DNA of 64,000 nucleotides from Amycolatopsis sp. CA-128772. Its GTDB lineage: Bacteria; Actinomycetota; Actinomycetes; Mycobacteriales; Pseudonocardiaceae. The position numbers and the translations under genes were made by a program. Position 1 is the stretch's first letter. Every line of letters starts with the position of its first letter. The notes beneath the pieces are model-generated. The model was not told where the DNA came from. It saw only the letters and a list, made by a program, of their open reading frames with translations, and searched no databases. Below, in pieces: positions 26,548 to 34,822 of this stretch. The stretch is from the NCBI RefSeq assembly GCF_002904295.1, contig NZ_PPHG01000071.1, positions 124,001-188,000 on the forward strand, read 5' to 3'.

Positions 26548-27477
26548 TCAGTCCCAGTCGATGCCGAAGACGCCCGGGCCGAAGTCGAACACCACCGCGT
26601 GGACGCCGTCGGCGCCGTCGAGGGTGAGCGCGCGGCGGGCGAGCGTGCCGGTGGCGCCGTTGCGGGAGTACTGCCAGCAGCGGCCGGGTGCGGTGCCCGG
26701 GGCGAACCGGACCTCCAGCAGGTACTCGCGCACCGGGCGGCGGAACTCGCGGTAGTGCGTGTTGCGGCATTCCGGGTACGGCGGCCCGCTGTTGGTCAGC
26801 GTGTACTCGATCAGGTGCGTCTCGCCCCGGTTGATCGGCCGGTCGAAGAGCAGCTCGGCGACGATCAGGCCGTGGGCCTCGTCGATCTCGGCGCGCCCGA
26901 CGCGGCAGTTGCGCACGGCGTGCAGCTCGGGGGCACCCGCCGCGGGGTCGTCCTGGGTGTACACCAGCAGCCAGCGGTCCTGGCCGTCGGCGGCGGCCTG
27001 GAACACCGCCCGCGCGGTCACCGCGCGCTGCCCGCCGTCCGCGGCGATCTCGCACAGGTCGTGCAGGCCGACCATCTTCAGCGGCTGCTGGCGATCGAGC
27101 GCGTGCGGTGCGCCCACCTTGTCCAGCAGCGGCTGCAGCACCTGGCGTGGGAACGACATCGGTTCGCCGCCGGCCTGGCGCTTCCCGGCGCCCCCACGCG
27201 GCCGGGGCGGCGGCAGCAGCCCGAGCAGGGACCCGGCGGGGACGTCGAGGATCTCTTCGAGGGTGCGGACGGCCGACAGCGAGCTCTGCCGCTCCGGCTG
27301 CCGCTTGCCCGACTGCCAATAGCTGAGCGCGGTGACGCTGACGACGACGCCGCGGGCCCGCAGCCGCGCCTGGATCCGGTCCAGCGACAGCCCGCTGGTG
27401 GCGATGGCCGCGCGCAGCTGGATGGCGAACGCGGTGCGCCCACTGTCCTGGCCGTCGCCCGCCGTGCTGCCCGCCAT
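26548..27477 (-). CDS. HTH protein with conserved C-terminal beta-rich domain (paralogue of 7385-8284)
   Basis: 309 residues from ATG 27477 (MAGSTAGDGQDSGRT); no clear ribosome site. Residues 15-70 resemble an XRE-type helix-turn-helix: IATSGLSLDRIQARLRARG, VSVTALSYWQSGKRQPERQS. The C-terminal region (about 130-309) contains RGETHLIEYTLTNSGPPYPE, FRRPVREYLLEVRF and closes with PGVFGIDWD. Organisation and closing motif match the other copy, but overall identity is low. No enzyme or known effector domain is recognised. It may be a ligand-responsive repressor with a new sensor domain. Confidence 0.73.
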   Translation of the reverse strand: MAGSTAGDGQDSGRTAFAIQLRAAIATSGLSLDRIQARLRARGVVVSVTALSYWQSGKRQPERQSSLSAVRTLEEILDVPAGSLLGLLPPPRPRGGAGKRQAGGEPMSFPRQVLQPLLDKVGAPHALDRQQPLKMVGLHDLCEIAADGGQRAVTARAVFQAAADGQDRWLLVYTQDDPAAGAPELHAVRNCRVGRAEIDEAHGLIVAELLFDRPINRGETHLIEYTLTNSGPPYPECRNTHYREFRRPVREYLLEVRFAPGTAPGRCWQYSRNGATGTLARRALTLDGADGVHAVVFDFGPGVFGIDWD

Positions 27478-27656
27478 TGCTGAAATCACGACCCGCCCCG
27501 CCGTCCCCCGACGATCCCCGACACGGAGCACGTTAGCAGTTTTCCGCGCGCTCTCCGCGCCCCTCTTCCGGCCGTGCCGCCGCGGCGGCCACTCGGGCGA
27601 ACGGGCTAGTACTGGCAACTGTGAACCATTGCCCCGGCCTGGGCGGACGCGCTTGT

Positions 27657-27791
27657 ATGACTTGCCTGCGCCGGTGGCTCCGCCTCCCCCTCACGGCCCA
27701 CCCGGGCGCAGGTGCGACCGGCCGCGAGAGCGGTTCCGGCTCCGGTTCACCCGGCCGCGTTGTGCGACCGGCCGGTGTGGCCGCGCGATGA
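27657..27791 (+). CDS. Possible small ORF / leader peptide ending at a terminator
   Basis: 44 codons (MTCLRRWLRLPLTAHPGAG... Arg, Gly and Ser rich) whose TGA touches the left arm of the hairpin at 27790-27831. There is no convincing ribosome site and no homologue I recognise. It is listed because it is the only content in the 380-bp gap apart from the hairpin. It could equally be chance. Confidence 0.2.
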   Translation: MTCLRRWLRLPLTAHPGAGATGRESGSGSGSPGRVVRPAGVAAR

Positions 27792-27831
27792 CCGGTGGCC
27801 CGGCGACGCCCCCAGCGCCGGGCCACCGGTC
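27790..27831 (+). terminator. Strong hairpin just upstream of the SDR gene
   Basis: Perfect 16-bp stem (GACCGGTGGCCCGGCG and complement at 27816-27831) with a 10-nt loop, followed by TTGTT. It lies 26 bp before the SDR start and on the same strand, so it cannot be the terminator of a known upstream plus-strand gene. Attenuation of the operon, or the end of a small transcript from 27.5-27.8 kb, are possible. Confidence 0.65.
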
Positions 27832-27857
27832 TTGTTACCACCGGGTAGCATCCGGGC

Positions 27858-28610
27858 ATGGTTCTCCGGCAGAACATCCTGATCACCGGCGCCAGCAGCG
27901 GGTTGGGCGAGGGAATGGCCCGCCAGTTCGCGGCGAAGGGGCGCAACCTCGCGCTGTGCGCGCGCCGCACCGAACGGCTCGACAAGCTGGCCGCCGAGCT
28001 GACCGCGGCGCACCGCGGCATCACGGTCGTCACGCGCACCCTCGACGTCACCGACCACGACCGCGTGTTCGCCGTCTTCGAGGAGTTCCGCGCCGAACTG
28101 GGGTCCCTCGACCGGGTGATTGTGAACGCCGGGCTGGGGAAGGGGCAGCGGGTCGGCACCGGCCGGTTCGACGCCAACCGGCAGACGCTCGAGGTCAACT
28201 TCGTCGCGGCCGCCGCCCAGATCGAGGCCGCCGCCGGGATCTTCCGCGAACAGGGCGCCGGCCACCTCGCCGTCATCTCGTCGTTCAGCGCGTTGCGCCC
28301 GTTCCCGGGCAAGCTCACCGCGTACGCGGCCTCGAAGGCCGGCATCTCGGCGTTCGTCGACGGCACCCGCATCGAGCTCAAGCGCCGGGGCATCGCCGTC
28401 ACCGACGTCCGGCCCGGCTACATCGAGTCGGAGATGAACGACCGGATCGGCCGGAACCCCTTGCTGGTCAAGGCCGAGACCGGCGCGCGGGCGCTGGCCA
28501 GGGCGATCGAGGCCGAGCGGGCCCGCGCCTACGTCCCGGCGTGGCCGTGGCTGCCGCTGAGCGTCGTCATGCGCCTGGTGCCGGCCGCGCTGCTGCGGAA
28601 GTTCGCGTGA
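27858..28610 (+). CDS. Short-chain dehydrogenase/reductase
   Basis: 250 residues, classical SDR. NADP-binding TGASSGLG is at residues 10-17 with the CARR segment favouring NADPH. NAG is near 90, the catalytic serine in ISSFSALRP, and YxxxK as YAASK near 155. The C-terminus ends with a hydrophobic stretch (PWLPLSVVMRLVPAALLRK) that may associate with membrane. It is the first gene of a coupled operon whose next gene starts inside its stop (GTGA). The substrate is probably a hydroxyacyl or lipid ketone, by context. Confidence 0.9.
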   Translation: MVLRQNILITGASSGLGEGMARQFAAKGRNLALCARRTERLDKLAAELTAAHRGITVVTRTLDVTDHDRVFAVFEEFRAELGSLDRVIVNAGLGKGQRVGTGRFDANRQTLEVNFVAAAAQIEAAAGIFREQGAGHLAVISSFSALRPFPGKLTAYAASKAGISAFVDGTRIELKRRGIAVTDVRPGYIESEMNDRIGRNPLLVKAETGARALARAIEAERARAYVPAWPWLPLSVVMRLVPAALLRKFA

Positions 28611-29665
28611 ACGCCCCGGTCGACGTCCGCGCGGAGGACGCCTTCGACACCGCCGCGGTGCACGCCTGGCTGAGTGGCAAGCTTGAGGGCCTCGGGGCCG
28701 AGCCGCCGCAGGTCCGGCAGTTCCCCGGCGGCGCGTCCAACCTGACGTACCTGCTGACCTACCCGGACCGCGAGCTCATCCTGCGCCGGCCGCCCGCCGG
28801 CCACAAAGCGGCGTCGGCGCACGACATGCGGCGCGAGTACCGGGTGCAGCACGCGCTGAAGCCGGTGTTCCCGTACGTGCCGCGGATGCTGGCGTTCGGC
28901 GACGACCCGGCCGTGCTCGGCGGCGACTTCTACGTCATGGAGAAGCTCGACGGCCTGATCCTGCGCGGCGACCTGCCCGCCGGGCTCGAACTGAGCCCGG
29001 AGCAGGCGCGGGAGCTGTCCGGCAAGGTCGTCGACCGGCTGGTCGACCTGCACGCCGTCGACGTCGGAAAGGCCGGCCTCGCCGACCTCGGCAAGGGCGC
29101 CGGGTACGTCGGACGGCAGATCGGCGGCTGGTCGGAGCGGTACGTCGCGGCCCGCACGGACAACGTCGGCGACTTCGGCGAGGTGCGCGCGTGGCTGGCC
29201 GCGAACCAGCCCGCCGAAGTCAGGATCTGCCTGATCCACAACGACTACCGGCTCGACAACCTGGTCCTGGACGGCCCGTCGACGCTGAACATCACCGGCG
29301 TCCTCGACTGGGAGATGGCCACCCTCGGCGACCCGCTGATGGAGCTGGGCAGCATGCTCGCCTACTGGGTCCAGGCCGGCGACGACGACGCCATGCACGC
29401 GAGCCGCCGCCAGCCGACGCACCTGCCCGGCATGTTCACCCGCGAAGAGTTCGTCGCCCGCTACGCCGAGCGGACCGGGCTCGCGGTCGGCGACTGGCGG
29501 TTCTACGAGGTCTACGGCCTGTTCCGGCTCGCCGCGGTGCTGCAGCAGCTGTACCGGCGCTACCGCGACGGCGCCACCCGCAACCCGGCGTTCAAGGACT
29601 TCTGGCAGTTCGTCGCGTACCTGGACTGGCGCTGCCGCGAGATCATCGCGAAGGGGAGCGTGTAG
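28607..29665 (+). CDS. APH-family phosphotransferase (ACAD10/LvaA-like kinase)
   Basis: 352 residues from GTG 28607. The aminoglycoside-phosphotransferase fold is shown by FPGGASNLTYLLTYPD (nucleotide loop), LILRRPP with the ATP lysine region, the catalytic loop HNDYRLDN and the metal site DWEMATLGDP. This subgroup resembles the kinase half of ACAD10/11 and LvaA, which phosphorylate hydroxyacyl-CoA in levulinate and 4-hydroxy-acid catabolism. Coupling to an SDR and a phosphatase fits small-molecule rather than antibiotic phosphorylation. Substrate unproven. Confidence 0.88.
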   Translation: MNAPVDVRAEDAFDTAAVHAWLSGKLEGLGAEPPQVRQFPGGASNLTYLLTYPDRELILRRPPAGHKAASAHDMRREYRVQHALKPVFPYVPRMLAFGDDPAVLGGDFYVMEKLDGLILRGDLPAGLELSPEQARELSGKVVDRLVDLHAVDVGKAGLADLGKGAGYVGRQIGGWSERYVAARTDNVGDFGEVRAWLAANQPAEVRICLIHNDYRLDNLVLDGPSTLNITGVLDWEMATLGDPLMELGSMLAYWVQAGDDDAMHASRRQPTHLPGMFTREEFVARYAERTGLAVGDWRFYEVYGLFRLAAVLQQLYRRYRDGATRNPAFKDFWQFVAYLDWRCREIIAKGSV

Positions 29666-30321
29666 TGGGCGCGATCTACCTGGTCCGGCACGGGCAGGCG
29701 TCGTTCGGCGCGTCCGACTACGACGCGCTGTCCCCGCGCGGGTTCGAACAGTCCACTGTGGTCGGTGCGGAACTGCTGCGGCGCAACGTCACCTTCAGCC
29801 GGATCCGGTCGGGCACGCTGGCGCGGCAGCGCGACACGGCGGCGACGGCGCTGAAGGTGCTCGACGCGGTCGTCCCGGTGGTCGAGGACCCGCGCTGGAA
29901 CGAGTACGACCACGTCGACATCGCGCGGCAACACGCCGGCGGCGCCCCGCAGGAGGATTCCCGCGCCTACCAGGGCGTCCTGGACGCGGCCCTGACCGCG
30001 TGGACGGCGGCCGGCGCGGCCGGGCCGTGCGCCGAAACCTGGCCGGCGTTCCTCGCGCGCTGCCGGGACGCGCTCGCGGACCTGGTGGCGTCGCTGGGGA
30101 AGGGCGAGCACGCGGTCGTGTTCACCTCCGGTGGCGTGATCGCCACCATCTGCGGCCTGCTCATGGGCACCCCCGAAACCGGCCTGCTCAAGCTCAACCG
30201 CGTCACGGTCAACGGCGGGATCACCAAGCTGGTGTCCGGACGCGGGGGTGTCACACTGCTGTCGTTCAACGAGCACCCGCACTTCGAGGCCGACGCGGCT
30301 TCGCTGCTCACCTACCGGTAG
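29665..30321 (+). CDS. Histidine phosphatase (phosphoglycerate mutase-like)
   Basis: 218 residues from GTG 29665, which shares one base with the previous stop (TAGTG). LVRHGQAS (residues 6-13) carries the catalytic RHG. The second arginine is in SGTLARQRDTAAT, and the second histidine is in EHAVVFTSGG. The insert and length fit the broad-specificity phosphatase branch rather than glycolytic mutase. In the operon it follows an APH-type kinase, so it could remove the phosphate that the kinase adds, or act independently. Confidence 0.87.
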   Translation: MGAIYLVRHGQASFGASDYDALSPRGFEQSTVVGAELLRRNVTFSRIRSGTLARQRDTAATALKVLDAVVPVVEDPRWNEYDHVDIARQHAGGAPQEDSRAYQGVLDAALTAWTAAGAAGPCAETWPAFLARCRDALADLVASLGKGEHAVVFTSGGVIATICGLLMGTPETGLLKLNRVTVNGGITKLVSGRGGVTLLSFNEHPHFEADAASLLTYR

Positions 30322-30329
30322 GAGACCCG

Positions 30330-31247
30330 ATGCGGTTCGGTGAAGTCACGCTGTACCCGGTGAACGGCCACGGCCCGGAGGACGTCGTGGTCGACGCCGA
30401 GGGCCGGATCTACACCGGCGTCGACGACGGGCGCATCCTGCGCCTCTCGCCCGACGGCCGGCGCATCGACGTCATCGCGGACACGGGGGGCCGCCCGCTG
30501 GGCCTCGAGCTGTACGGCGAGGACGAGCTGCTGATCTGCGACGCCCGCGCCGGCCTGCTGGCGGTCCCGCTCACGGGTGGTTCTCCCTCGACGCTGGCCA
30601 CTTCGGCGCTGGGGCTGGACTTCGTGTTCTGCAACAACGCGGCGGTGGCGGCCGACGGCACGATCTACTTCACGGATTCCTCCCGCCGTTTCGGCATCGA
30701 CAACTGGCGTGACGACCTGATCGAGCAGACCGGCGGCGGCCGGCTGCTCCGCCGCACGCCGGACGGCTCGATCGACCTGCTCCTCGACGGCCTCCAGTTC
30801 GCCAACGGCGTCGCGCTGGCCCCGGACGAGTCGTTCGTGGCGGTGGCGGAGACCGGCGCGTGCCGCGTGTCGCGGGTGCGGCTTCCCGACGGTCGCGCGG
30901 ACGTCTTCGTCGACGGCCTGTGGGGGTTCCCGGACAACATCTCGACGGGCACGGACGGGCTGATCTGGATCACCCAGGCGTCCCCGAAGGTGCCGGCGCT
31001 GGACGTGGTGCGCCGGCTGCCGGCGGTGCTGCGGGCGGGTGTCCGGCGCCTGCCGGCGTCGCTGCAGCCCAGCCCGGGCCGCGAGGTCGGCGTGCTGGGC
31101 GTCGCGGCGGACGGGACGGTGGTGCGGGAACTGCGCGGCGAGATCGACGGCTTCCACATGCTGGTGGGTGTGCGCGAGTGGCGGGGGCAGCTGTATTTCG
31201 GCTCTTTGGAGGAGCCGGCGATCGCCGTGACGCCTAACATCGGGTGA
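30330..31247 (+). CDS. SMP-30/strictosidine-synthase-like beta-propeller hydrolase
   Basis: 305 residues; GGAG lies 5 bp before the ATG. Blade motifs: GPEDVVVDAEGRIYTGVDDGRI, AVAADGTIYFTDSS and FANGVALAPDESFVAVAET are typical of the SMP-30/gluconolactonase/strictosidine-synthase-like group, which hydrolyse lactones or esters with calcium. There is no signal peptide, so it is cytosolic. It is the fourth gene of the operon begun at 27858. It may hydrolyse a lactone formed from hydroxy acids in that pathway, which is inference. Confidence 0.85.
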   Translation: MRFGEVTLYPVNGHGPEDVVVDAEGRIYTGVDDGRILRLSPDGRRIDVIADTGGRPLGLELYGEDELLICDARAGLLAVPLTGGSPSTLATSALGLDFVFCNNAAVAADGTIYFTDSSRRFGIDNWRDDLIEQTGGGRLLRRTPDGSIDLLLDGLQFANGVALAPDESFVAVAETGACRVSRVRLPDGRADVFVDGLWGFPDNISTGTDGLIWITQASPKVPALDVVRRLPAVLRAGVRRLPASLQPSPGREVGVLGVAADGTVVRELRGEIDGFHMLVGVREWRGQLYFGSLEEPAIAVTPNIG

Positions 31248-31636
31248 TGCTGAGCAACGTCCGCATCGAAACGCGCATCCCCACCCAGGACCTGGCCCGG
31301 GCGCGACGCTGGTACGCCGAGAAACTCGGCCTCGAAGCGGTCGAGGAACGCGAAGGCGGCCTCCGGTACGAAGGCGAGTCGGGCGTCTTCTGCCTGTACG
31401 CCTCGGCCGGCGCGTCCGACGGTTCGTTCACCCAGGCCGGCTTCTACGTCGACGACCTCGAAGCGACGGTCGCGGTGCTGCGCGAGCGCGGCGTGGTGTT
31501 CGAGGAGTACGAGGGCACGCGCGGCGGGATCATGGAGATCCGCGGCAACTACCCGAGCAAGGGCAGCGGCGAGCGCGCGGCGTGGTTCCGCGACAGCGAA
31601 GGCAACCTGATCGGCCTGGCCGAAGTGGTGCCCTGA
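31247..31636 (+). CDS. VOC (glyoxalase/bleomycin-resistance fold) protein
   Basis: 129 residues. The ATG at 31247 shares one base with the previous stop (TGATG); the GTG one codon earlier is less likely. Paired beta-alpha-beta-beta-beta units are visible: VRIETRIPTQDLARARRWYAEKLGLE and SFTQAGFYVDDLEATVAVLRERG, closing WFRDSEGNLIGLAE. Family members are metal-dependent dioxygenases, isomerases or binding proteins. Which of these this one is cannot be told. It is the last gene of the operon; 158 bp without a clear feature separate it from the convergent enoyl-CoA hydratase. Confidence 0.85.
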   Translation: MLSNVRIETRIPTQDLARARRWYAEKLGLEAVEEREGGLRYEGESGVFCLYASAGASDGSFTQAGFYVDDLEATVAVLRERGVVFEEYEGTRGGIMEIRGNYPSKGSGERAAWFRDSEGNLIGLAEVVP

Positions 31637-31794
31637 GGGATTGCCATGGGACGGTTCTGCCGCGCCCGTCTCCGCGTCTGTCGTCATCGGCGAGCGGAAT
31701 CCTCGATTGCGGCTGTGCCTCTCCGGCAGCGGCACCTCGCGGATGCTCTTCGCCAATCTGCGGATGCTCGGCTGATCGGCGAAAGACTGAGCCC

Positions 31795-32622
31795 TCAGCG
31801 GCCCGTCCAGCGCGGCTCCCGGCCCGCGGTCCACGCCGCGTAGAACTCCTTGTGGTCCTTCGCCGTCATCAGCAGTGCCTGGGTGATCGCCTCCAGCTCG
31901 ATCGCGCTGCCCAGGTCCATGTCCAGCTCGCGGGTCAACAGCACCTTCGTCGTCGCGTACGCCAATGCCGGGCCGTCCGCCAGGCGGCGGGCCAGGGCGG
32001 CCGCCGTGGCCGGGAGATCCGCGTCCGGCACCACCTGCGAAGCCAACCCGATTTCCGAAGCGCGTGCCGCGGACACCTTGTCGCCCAGGATCAGCAGTTC
32101 GGTGGCCCGGCCCAGGCCCACCAGCCGCGGCAACAGGTACGCCGATCCCATGTCCGCCCCGGCCAAGCCGACCTTCGTGAACAGGAACGCGAACTTCGCC
32201 GACTCCGCCAGCAACCGGAAGTCGCTCGCCAGCGCGATCACCGAGCCCGCCCCCGCGGCCACTCCGTTCACCGCCGCGATCACCGGCAGCGGGCACTCGC
32301 GCAGGGCCTTCACCACCGCGCCCGTCATGCGGGTGAACTCCAGCAGCTCCGCCGTCTCGAACTTCTGCAGCTCGCCGATGATCTCCTCGACGTCGCCACC
32401 CGAACAGAACCCGCGGCCTTCGCCGGTGATCACCAGGACCCGGACGTCCTCGTGCTGCGGGAGCTCGATGATCAGGTCCCGCAGGTCCGCGTACACCTCG
32501 AACGTCAGCGCGTTCAGCTTCTCCGGGCGGGTGAACGTCACCGTCGCCACCCCGTCGGACACGGTGAAGCCGAAGTGTTCCCACTCCTTCGTCAGCGGTG
32601 CGGTTGCGCGGAACGGGCTCAT
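31795..32622 (-). CDS. Enoyl-CoA hydratase/isomerase family protein
   Basis: 275 residues from ATG 32622 (ATGA overlap with the SDR upstream). Crotonase motifs: LNALTFEVYADLRD, TGEGRGFCSGGDVEEI (first oxyanion-hole segment) and AAVNGVAAGAGSVIALASDFRLLAESAKFAF (second). It acts on an enoyl-CoA or ring-cleaved aromatic CoA ester. It is last in a leftward, fully overlapping operon of creatininase-like hydrolase, CoA ligase, SDR and this gene, opposite tryptophan 2,3-dioxygenase and kynureninase. An anthraniloyl-CoA-derived substrate is the best inference. Confidence 0.9.
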   Translation of the reverse strand: MSPFRATAPLTKEWEHFGFTVSDGVATVTFTRPEKLNALTFEVYADLRDLIIELPQHEDVRVLVITGEGRGFCSGGDVEEIIGELQKFETAELLEFTRMTGAVVKALRECPLPVIAAVNGVAAGAGSVIALASDFRLLAESAKFAFLFTKVGLAGADMGSAYLLPRLVGLGRATELLILGDKVSAARASEIGLASQVVPDADLPATAAALARRLADGPALAYATTKVLLTRELDMDLGSAIELEAITQALLMTAKDHKEFYAAWTAGREPRWTGR

Positions 32623-33311
32623 GACTGGATTCCTCCGCCGTCGAGTACGAGGGTCTGGCCGTTGATCGCGGCGGCCTCCGGGGCCGCCAGGAAGGACACC
32701 GCGAACGCCACTTCCGCCGGCTCCAGCAGCCGCCCGAGCGGGGACGCCGCCGCCAACGCCGCTTCCGCGTCCGAAGTGGACCGTCCCGACCGGGAGACGA
32801 TCCGCTCCACCGAGGTCGCCGTCATGTCGGTGCGGACGAACGCGGGGCACACCGCGTTCGCCGTGACGCCGGTGCCGGCCAGCTCCGCCGCCACCGCGCG
32901 CATGAAACCCACCGCCGCGTGCTTCGACGCGGTATACCCCGCCGTGTAGCGGTAGCCGACGTGCGACGCCGTCGAGGCCACCGTGACGATCCGGCCGCGG
33001 TCGCGCGAACGCATGCCGTCCAGCACCGCGCGCGTGCAGAGGAACGCGCCCGTGGCGTTCACCTCGAACTGCGAGTGCCAGTCGGCCAGCGAAGTCCGGG
33101 AAACCGGGGCGCTGGACGAGATCCCGGCGTTGTTGACCAGGACATCGACCGGGCCCGCCGACGCGAAATACGCGGCCACGGCGTCCTCGGAGGTGACGTC
33201 GCAGTCCGCGCGGCCCGGCGCCAGCACGGTGTCGCCGGAAGACCGGAACCGGCCGGCGATCGCCGCGCCGATGCCGCGGGTGCCGCCGGTGACCACCACC
33301 AGGCGGCTCAC
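32619..33311 (-). CDS. Short-chain dehydrogenase/reductase of the CoA-ligase operon
   Basis: 230 residues from GTG 33311, overlapping the ligase stop by 4 bp. NAD(P) motif TGGTRGIG, NNAGISSS, the catalytic serine in VTVASTASHVGYRY and YTASK (YxxxK) are present. Its length and the closing LDGGGIQS are those of 3-oxoacyl reductase or hydroxyacyl-CoA dehydrogenase types. In the known 2-aminobenzoyl-CoA pathway such dehydrogenases follow the hydratase. That role here is inferred from the operon alone. Confidence 0.9.
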   Translation of the reverse strand: MSRLVVVTGGTRGIGAAIAGRFRSSGDTVLAPGRADCDVTSEDAVAAYFASAGPVDVLVNNAGISSSAPVSRTSLADWHSQFEVNATGAFLCTRAVLDGMRSRDRGRIVTVASTASHVGYRYTAGYTASKHAAVGFMRAVAAELAGTGVTANAVCPAFVRTDMTATSVERIVSRSGRSTSDAEAALAAASPLGRLLEPAEVAFAVSFLAAPEAAAINGQTLVLDGGGIQS

Positions 33312-34822
33312 GACCGGGCCGCCAGGGTGCGCCGGTCGAGCTTTCCGTTGGCCGTGCGGGGGAGTTCCGTCATGAAGACCACCTCGCGGGGATACTTGTG
33401 CTTGGCCAGGTGGGCTTTCGCGTGCGCCTTGAGCTCATCGGCCGGCACCGCGGAGCGCACCACGACGTACGCGCGCGGCACGACCAGGCCGTCGACTTCG
33501 TGGCCGACCACCGCGCAGTCCACCACCGCCGGGTGACCGAGCAGGCAGTCCTCGATTTCGCCGGGTGCGACGAACACCCCGCCGACCTTGAGCAGTGCGT
33601 CCGCGCGGCCGTGGTGGCGGAAGTACCCGTCCGGCGTGCGGCTGAACAGGTCGCCGGAGGTCAGCGTGTCGCCGTCGAAGGTCCGCGCCGACTTCTCCGG
33701 GTCGCCGTAGTACTCCAGCGCGATCGTCGGCCCGGTCACGCGCAGCGGGCCGATCTCGCCGTCCGGCAGCGATTCGCCCAGCTCGTCGACGACCTCGGCG
33801 GTGTAGCCGGGAACGGGGGTGCCCAGCGTGCCGGCGCATGCGGCGCCCGGGCGGTTCGACAGGTAGATGTGGTACGCCTCCGAGGAGCCGATCCCGTCCA
33901 CCACGGGCACTCCGAAAGCCGCGTCCCACTTCCGGTGCAGCTCCGAAGGCAGCGCCTCGCCCGCCGACGTCGCCATCCGCAGGCAGCTCAGGTCCTGCTC
34001 CGCCGCGGCCGGGTGGGCGACCATCGCGCTCATCATCGTCGGCACGTTGACCAGCACGGTCGGCCGGTAGCGGGCGATCAGCTCGAACATCAGGTCCGCC
34101 GTGCTGCGCTCCGGGAAGGCGATCCCCGCGGCGCCGACGCCGAACGGGAACAGCGCCACCAGGTCGCGCGCGTAGCCGAAGAACAGCTTGGGGACGGCCA
34201 GGACCCGGTCGTCCTCCCGCAGGCCGAGCACCTGCACCGCGTACCGCTCGAAGCTTTCGAGAGGACTGCGCAGGGTGTGCACGCACGCCTTGGGCGCGCC
34301 CGTGCTGCCGGTGGTGAACTTCCAGATGCCGAGGTCGTCCAGAGTGGTCGGCGCGGCTTCCAGCGCCTCCGACGCGGAGTCGACGAGTGTCCTGAACGGA
34401 CGCTCACCGGGGAGCAGCTCGGCTTCGGGCACGCCCGTGACGAGCAGTCCGGTCGCGCCCGCCTCGCGCAGCGCGGGCAGCGTGACGGCGTCCGCGAGCA
34501 CCGCGACGGCTTCGGTGTAGCCGAGGTAGTACGCGTAGTCCTTCGGCTGCAGGAACGGGTAGACCTCGGCGGTGACCGCACCGATCTTCTGGGCGCCGTA
34601 CCAGGCCGCGACGAACTCGTCGCCGTCGCTCAGCGCCAGCAGCACGCGCTGTCCACGACGGACACCGGCGTCCAGCAGCACGTTGCCGACGCGGTTCGCC
34701 AACGCCGCCAGCGCCGCGTAGCTGACCGCGCGATCCCCGACGTACAACGCGGTCCGGTCACCCCGGCCTTCGGTCACGTGCCGGTCGAGGAAGTGCGTGG
34801 CGAGGTTGAACGGCTCACTCAC
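33308..34822 (-). CDS. Benzoate-CoA-ligase-family enzyme, candidate anthranilate-CoA ligase
   Basis: 504 residues from GTG 34822. Motifs: FTTGSTGAPKACVHT (P-loop), the aromatic-site region PKLFFGYARDLVALFPF, GIGSSEAYHIYLSN, SGDLFSRTPDGYFRHHGRADALLKVGG and C-terminal TANGKLDRRTL. The KLFFGYARD and SSEAYHIYLSN signatures are typical of benzoate/aminobenzoate-CoA ligases rather than fatty acid enzymes. Because tryptophan 2,3-dioxygenase and kynureninase lie opposite, anthranilate is the likeliest substrate. Its start overlaps the end of the creatininase-like gene by 8 bp. Confidence 0.9.
   Translation of the reverse strand: MSEPFNLATHFLDRHVTEGRGDRTALYVGDRAVSYAALAALANRVGNVLLDAGVRRGQRVLLALSDGDEFVAAWYGAQKIGAVTAEVYPFLQPKDYAYYLGYTEAVAVLADAVTLPALREAGATGLLVTGVPEAELLPGERPFRTLVDSASEALEAAPTTLDDLGIWKFTTGSTGAPKACVHTLRSPLESFERYAVQVLGLREDDRVLAVPKLFFGYARDLVALFPFGVGAAGIAFPERSTADLMFELIARYRPTVLVNVPTMMSAMVAHPAAAEQDLSCLRMATSAGEALPSELHRKWDAAFGVPVVDGIGSSEAYHIYLSNRPGAACAGTLGTPVPGYTAEVVDELGESLPDGEIGPLRVTGPTIALEYYGDPEKSARTFDGDTLTSGDLFSRTPDGYFRHHGRADALLKVGGVFVAPGEIEDCLLGHPAVVDCAVVGHEVDGLVVPRAYVVVRSAVPADELKAHAKAHLAKHKYPREVVFMTELPRTANGKLDRRTLAARS

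Noticed and set aside
23423..27319. Long minus-strand frame running through the LuxR gene into the 23084 gene
   Set aside because: Only its last 112 codons (23084-23422) resemble a protein family. The rest is antisense to the LuxR gene and to the repeat region.
31637..31794. 158-bp gap between VOC and enoyl-CoA hydratase genes
   Set aside because: No convincing hairpin, promoter or small gene could be seen there.
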